Assembly: GCA_947650285.1 (NCBI GenBank) | Contig: CANTFL010001320.1 | Span: 1 to 64,000, forward strand | Length of the DNA: 64,000 nucleotides | Source of the DNA: Hyaloperonospora brassicae | Taxonomy: Eukaryota > Oomycota > Peronosporomycetes > Peronosporales > Peronosporaceae | Reading direction: 5' to 3' | Part shown: one piece after another, positions 58,630-64,000 of the stretch | Layout of the letters: each line of letters starts with the position of its first letter | Numbering within the stretch: position 1 is the first letter of the stretch | Position numbers and translations under genes: made by a program | Notes under the pieces: generated by a model | What the model was told of the DNA's origin: nothing | What the model saw: only the letters and a program-made list of their open reading frames with translations | The model's database searches: none

Positions 58630-61600
58630 TTACGGCAGACCTGACCTAACGACACTTGTCCCCGACGCCATCGATGTCGCACGTAATGCCCCGTCCTTGT
58701 CGTCGTGGCGAGACATGTCGAGGTCGAGTACCCTCGCACGGCGGATCCGACGAACAGACTGATGCTTGTCAACTTTCATGGACAATACCGGTCGACGCAA
58801 TTGAGATGCTGCGTCCTGGCTGTGATGGCCATCTTCTCCCTGCGGCAGCTCGCCACAGTCCTTCTTCTCCTTGTTCAAACACACAATGGGCTCTTGCTTG
58901 GGAGGCTCCACTGTAGCCACTGCGTTCCTGCTCGGCGAACCCTGCGTCGCCGGATCCTTTTTCACGTTGGCGAGGTACTTGCTGTGCTCGCGGCGGTACT
59001 CACTCGTAAAGTTCGCAATGTGCGACAGCAGCACGTCCAGCTCCTCTTCCGTGTCTTCTTCCTCAAAGTACTCGAGAAAACGAGCCTTGGCGGCGTCCAA
59101 CTTGTCCAGCTGACCCTGAAGCATCGATAGCTCAGCCTTTGCCGCTTGGTAAAAGCAAATCAACGCGTCAGTGTAGGCTGTCATGCCCTCCTTGTTGGCA
59201 CTCTCGGCCTCGCGCAAGACCTTTTGCAAGCCAAGTTCCAGTCCATTCCTCTCGGATGCCAGCGACGCGTACGCCACGTTGCTGCACTTCAGAATGAGGT
59301 CAATGTCCGTGTAAAATTGCGCGAGGTGCGGCACGTCCCGTTCGATCGACTGCACGACGTACTGCAGAAACGTGGTGCCACCCACGAACGCCTTCGTCTG
59401 CGAAAACTTGACCAGAGAACTCAGGGAGAAGGCGTTGACACCCTGTTGCTTGGTGTCGCCGCCAAAGTTGAGCAAGTTACCAATCTGCAAAATATAAATA
59501 AATAGTTGGCGTAGTTCAGCGCTTGAGCACACCTGGTCCACACCCCGCGTCACGAGGTCCAACGACTCGCGCAGCTCGTGCGATCGCGAGGAAAATTCCT
59601 GTTTGTATACTAGACATGCCAGCTTCTCGTGGAAGCGGGGCACACTGCGCACTTCGACCAAAAATTGTTCAGCAGTGCCAAGTGTTGCCAAATCGCCCTC
59701 GAAGGCCTTGATCGCTTCCATCTCTTGACGATCAGGCCACATGTCCATGAGCGAATGCACTTGAGACGACGAGAGCACGTTTGGGTTCATTGCCAAGATC
59801 TCGCGCTTGAGCTCTGGAAACGTCAGCTTCACACGTGCCAGCGTGATGGCAATGTTCTGCGACTTCTTCATGTCAATGAGCTGCACCATTGCTTTCTTCT
59901 TCAATGCAACAGCGCCATCAGAATTTGTCGAGACATCCGGCTTCTTGCTCTCTGTCAAATCCTTCACAAACAGCTTTTCAAGTATCGCGCGGCTCTCCTC
60001 GGAAATCTGAACCTGCTCTTTCGTCTCTTCCATGCTGTCACCACCCCACAAACTGTCGCGTCGTGGCCGGTGCTTCTTCCCTTCCCAGTGCAGCTTTTTG
60101 CGGATCGAGTTCTTGCGCTTCAGAGACTCTTTCGGTCGCGCAGCAGGAGTTGCAGCCTGACGGGGCCCGTTCAATGACGCCGGGTCAAGTCCTGCCATCC
60201 GCATTTTCTGCTCCACCGCGCCGCGTGGCAAACCCATACGAAGCATCTGAAAGTATTTGTGGTATTTCTGTCGATGTGCAGCTCTCATCTCTTCCGTCAC
60301 TTCTAACTCGGCTGCTGCAGCCTTCGGCTCCGGTCGCTTTGGCGGTCCGTGCAGCCAGGATGGGTCCACACCATCCATGCGCATTTTGTGCTCCACAACG
60401 GCAGCAGGCAAGCCCACCTTCACCATCTGCGAGTACTTGCCGTGCTTTGATTCGTATTCTTTCAGCTGCGCCTGGTAGGCCATCTCGGCTTTTTCGTCCA
60501 GCACGGGGCCACTAACAGCCTTGGGCAAGGGTCTGCTTGGATCCATGTCCAAGATGGCTGGGTCCACGCTTTCACTCTGCATCTTGTGCTTCACCACAGC
60601 AGACGGGAGGCCTACCGCCAGCATCTTGAAGTACTTCTGATACGCTGGGTGGTCCTTCAGCGGCGGCCCGTCCATCTCAGTGCTGTCGCCATCGGATGGA
60701 GCCACAGCTTCAGCCGCAGGTGCTTGCTGGCGCTGCTTCAGCGTCGCAGCTACTGGATGCACAACCCCGCCTCGTTCGTCCTGTGCATTATCTTGTGCAG
60801 GCAGTGACGATCCGCTTCTCTTGGCAAGCATAGCTCCCAATGGATCAACCTTGGACGCTCCAAGCGCGCCGCCATCCACTACTGACGGTAGAGTGGCTTG
60901 TTTTACCGGCACGGCTTCCAACGTGGTCTTGTCGTCCACTGAGACCTGTCCCGGCTTGCCCGTTGACAGAGCAAGCATCTCCGCCAGCGCTTTATTCCTG
61001 TCCGAAGCAAGGTTCTCCGAGCGCGCCAGCGATGCAGCAGTCTCAGGCAACTTCACTACGTTCGCCTCAGGTCCTGATTGCATCCACTTTTCCTCTGCAT
61101 CCAGGTCTCCGTTCGATGTGCGCGATGCGCGATTAGCCAGCATGTCGGCTACACTTGCGTGTCGAGCGATACCCACAGGCATATGCCGCTCCGAGAGCAT
61201 GTCGAGCAGCTCGCCACCGTAAAAGTCCTCGCTGTTCGTGCGGGACCGTGCAGGGACCACGTCCACCAGGTCCACTGAGCTCACCGAGTCGAGATCGTCC
61301 ATCAAAATGTCGCTCTCTTCGTCTTCCAGGCGCACGTCGGCCAAGATGTCGAACGAGTCATACCGCCGTCGCCGCTCCTCTTCTCGTCGCAGCAGAATCT
61401 GCTCTTCGTGCTCGCGATCGTCACAGTGCTCTGCTTCGTCGACCTCTTGTCGGGTCAACAGATCCTCCAAATCGCTGTGCAATCGGCCGCGACTGGCAAT
61501 GGCCCCGCGCACGTCGTCCTGTTGCGTCGTATCTTCCGACGACGTCGACGACGTCGCGCACGACTTGCGACAGTCACTCGTACTGCGAAACACGTAACTC

Positions 61601-62137
61601 TGCATATCAATCGCCTTCTTCGTCAATGTCGTCAATGTCGTCAATGTCGTCATCATCGACGTCGTCCAGTGGCACGACCTTCTCGTCGGCCGTGACAGCG
61701 CCACTATCGGTCGTGTTGCGGCTATAGCTGTGGCTGTGATTGGTGTCGGTATCCCTGTAGCCCGTGTCGAGCGCCTTGTCCGTGTGGCTGCCCGTATGCC
61801 GAAAGAAGTCCTGAACCTTTTGCCGGTTGTCCCAGTCGGTCGCTGGCGCAGCAGCTTCCAACAGCGTCGGGCCGACCGCCACGTGTTGGAACACGGGCAG
61901 TCCAAACTGCACGCCGTCCGTCCGACGGAACGAACGGCCCTGTAACAAGTGCGGCAGCCGCACGTCCGTATCTTTTGCAGCAGTTGTAGTTGACGTAGTA
62001 GTTGTAGTTGTTGCTGTAGTTGTTGCTGCTGTTGTTGCTGTTGTTGCACCGGTAGCAGCAGCTCGAGTCGAACTGCGTGTGCCGCGTGTCTCTGTCGAGT
62101 TGTGCGTCATGAGCATCGAGAGGAAAGACGGCGCCAT
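58630..62137 (-). CDS. Formin (FH2 domain actin nucleator) with three CCDC53-like repeats
   Basis: The main frame is open from 62049 to TAA at 58630 (1139 codons). The FH2 domain lies about 60110-58930: K-K-L-H-W near its start, then L-T-F-P-E-L-K-R-E-I, F-L-V-E-V-R-S-V-P-R-F, L-Q-I-G-N-L-L-N-F-G and F-S-Q-T-K. Formins nucleate and elongate unbranched actin filaments. Upstream (about 60640-60170) are three repeats of the form K-Y-x-x-M-x-x-x-G-L-P-x-x-x-V-x-x-K-M-x-x-x-x-x-D-P, as in CCDC53/WASH-complex subunits and several stramenopile formins, taking the place of a proline-rich FH1, which is not evident. The acidic N-terminal half is probably regulatory. The first ~150 codons of the main frame (Arg/Thr-rich) look wrong: the better N-terminus is in another frame from ATG 62137 (M-A-P-S-F-L-S, L-P-H-L-L-Q-G-R-S-F), ending at a stop at 61607. 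A short intron or an indel near 61610-61680 would join them. Confidence 0.88.
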
Positions 62138-64000
62138 GCGAGTGGCCTCTGCGCCTGTTCACCTGCAACGGCCCTGCGTCTGCTCCACACAGAGAGAGCA
62201 CAAGAGGGGAAGTAGGAGACCGAGAACGAGAACGAGAAGCGAGAGAGGCGGCGATGGCGTCGTGTGCAGCTGCAAAAAGGTGTTCTGCGACTCGAGCGGC
62301 TCGACGACAGACCCGTTGTGTGCACTTGCGCTGCTCGGCAGACGAGGCAGACGGTCCGTGCGGTTTGAATGAGTAGTGTAGAAGTAGTGTCTGTGGGTGC
62401 GCCTGTGGTCTTGAGGTTTGCGTGTTTTGGCAAATGGCACCTCCTCCTGCCCACGGGACCGAAAGCCGCTGCAAAGAGCGTCCGCCGGGGGATGTGACGT
62501 GCGCAATACGGCCACAAAGCGCCCCAAATAGGCGCTGCGGGCGAGCAACTGGGCCCTTTTTTTGTGCGACGCCGCACGCCCTGTTTATGCCGCGGACAGA
62601 GCTGCGGCTGTATCGACTTGAAGAGGGAACGGTGTGCAAAGCAGCTGCAGCTGCAGGAGGAGCGCCATTGGGCCGCGTTGGGCCGCGGCAGCGCCTGCCC
62701 AGATAGGCCCATTTCAAGGCCACGTCGACTGGACTGCGGCCACGAGCGACACGCCGCACGGACCCACTCGACGGCGCAGCTGTGCCGAGTCGCGCGCAGC
62801 TGAGTCGTTTGCATAAGTTGGCGCATGAGGAGCTGTGGTTGGAATCGACACTGGTGTGGGACACGCGCTCGAAACGGCATGTCGGCGCTCGGAATAGCAA
62901 CAAGTTCGGTGGCGACTGACCTCAGGACGGACGAGTTCCGTCCCGTGTCTCTCGCTCTGCTGGACAAATGGGGGGAGGGGAGGGAGGGAAGGAGGACCTG
63001 ATGTGGCTCGTGCGCGTCGTATTTGCAGCGTGTTCAAGCTCCTGCACGATGGGCACTCATTTTTTGCGGCTGAAATTGGGTCCGCCGACTCTTGCGCCTT
63101 TGTTGTCTTTTCGTTGCTGTGGAGCAGAGGGACTTATATGACGATACGAACGTTCTTCGGTAGTCTGCACTTGGTCGTTGGACATGCAGACGGAACGGAC
63201 TGGCGGTCTCGTCTGCTTCAACAGCCTAAGCGACGTCGGGTTCTCGTTCCGAATCAAGTGCTACCCCCGATCAGGCAAACTATTCAGTAGCAGTCAGAAG
63301 TACCCCATCGAAAAGCGTACGCTACGCTATCTTCCCAGACTTTCGCTACGTTTGGATCGTCACACCTTATCCCTGAGTGGCGCAGTCTCAGCCTCTATAT
63401 ATCATATCTACCCACTTCCCTCGGCTACGTATTCCCTCGAAGGGCGGATAAGATAAGTAGCGTGCTCGTTGGGTGGTTCCTCCAGCATGATGAGCTAATT
63501 TCTTCGCACGAACGGTCCCTTCGTGCGTCTTGTGCGACGCAAGCAACAACAGCGTCAGGAAAGCTGACTCCGCGATCTGAAAATGGTCGGACTTACGATA
63601 GATTGCTTGCTGTACCACTTCACAAGCTTCAATGACGACGCACCGTGAGCATTGAACACGATGGTGAAGTAAAGGCTGCAGGAAACCCCTCGAAAACTAG
63701 TAAGTACGCGAGCAAACCGCAAGTTCGGAATCCACACATCGAACCTAGGAGAGATCCTACAGACGGTCTTGAGTTCAAGGTGAGCTGCAGTGCGATAGCT
63801 ACAGCGGCCACTCATTGATCGTCATGAGCATAATAGAGTTCGTATGCTCCTCGATCTTTGTCGGCTTCACTACATACCCGATCAGTCAATAACATGTCCG
63901 CATAGACTAGTGGCAGACTTTGACGATCAATGTGCCATCGAAAGTGTGCGACTGCAGCAGGGTCTAGCTCAGCTCACAGAAGTGCCGGGTTCATAGATCC
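62138..64000. other. Upstream region of the formin gene to window edge
   Basis: Open frames opposite and upstream of the formin start (for example 61722-62903 and 62107-62967, -) have no recognisable motifs and are likely chance in GC-rich DNA. 62900-64000 holds no supported gene, RNA or repeat. Confidence 0.4.

Noticed and set aside
61722..62967. Minus-strand frames of 286 and 393 codons upstream of the formin
   Set aside because: Low-complexity Arg/Ser/Thr translation of GC-rich DNA overlapping the more protein-like formin N-terminus.

Overview
The window looks like a repeat-rich stretch of an oomycete genome, most likely Peronosporales (Phytophthora or a downy mildew). The indications are a six-cysteine elicitin-like secreted protein, a stramenopile-type protein of tandem C-X4-C-X9-C-X2-H fingers (often annotated 'WRKY19-like'), a formin carrying CCDC53-like repeats, and Ty3/gypsy chromoviruses and Ty1/copia elements of oomycete type. 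Only four host protein genes are supported: elicitin-like (5653-6108, +), a NAA40/NatD-type histone N-terminal acetyltransferase (51194-51865, +), the finger-repeat protein (56495-57988, +) and the formin (58630-62137, -). There are also two intact tRNA-Ser(CGA) genes.

Layout: 1-2305 is the 3' end of a copia element that runs off the left edge. 2306-11815 is mostly non-coding, with the elicitin-like gene and two reverse-oriented solo gypsy LTRs. 11816-19790 is a young gypsy element (copy A: two differences between its 388-bp LTRs, 5-bp target duplication). 19845-21270 is a decayed LINE on the minus strand, broken by a copia solo LTR. 25342-33338 is an older, more damaged copy of the same gypsy family (copy B). 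33339-37871 is AT-rich with nothing recognised. 37872-50217 is a decayed copia element. It has been invaded by a younger copia (42993-48914, perfect 5-bp target duplication) and also contains a 391-bp tandem repeat that carries the tRNA-Ser genes. From 50.9 kb to the right edge lies gene-bearing host DNA, including a 0.3-kb CT microsatellite just upstream of the finger-repeat gene.

The most unusual material is the gypsy family. (1) Its LTRs and coding sequence are paved with short, often perfect inverted repeats, over twenty in one 1.1-kb stretch, a density I do not see in the neighbouring copia elements or host genes. Stems are better kept in the young copy than in the old one, and in the LTRs there is one clear covariation and one stem conserved around variable loops. 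(2) Both copies carry a long antisense gene (487 and 573 codons) between the chromodomain and the 3' LTR. In the part with no sense gene opposite, seven of the eight substitutions I could read between copies in one 0.5-kb stretch are synonymous in the antisense frame. (3) The gag stop is bypassed by a textbook -1 frameshift signal (A AAA AAT, 8-nt spacer, 9-bp stem-loop), identical in both copies.

All calls were made by reading the sequence. No database search or structure calculation was run. Family names rest on recognised motifs.
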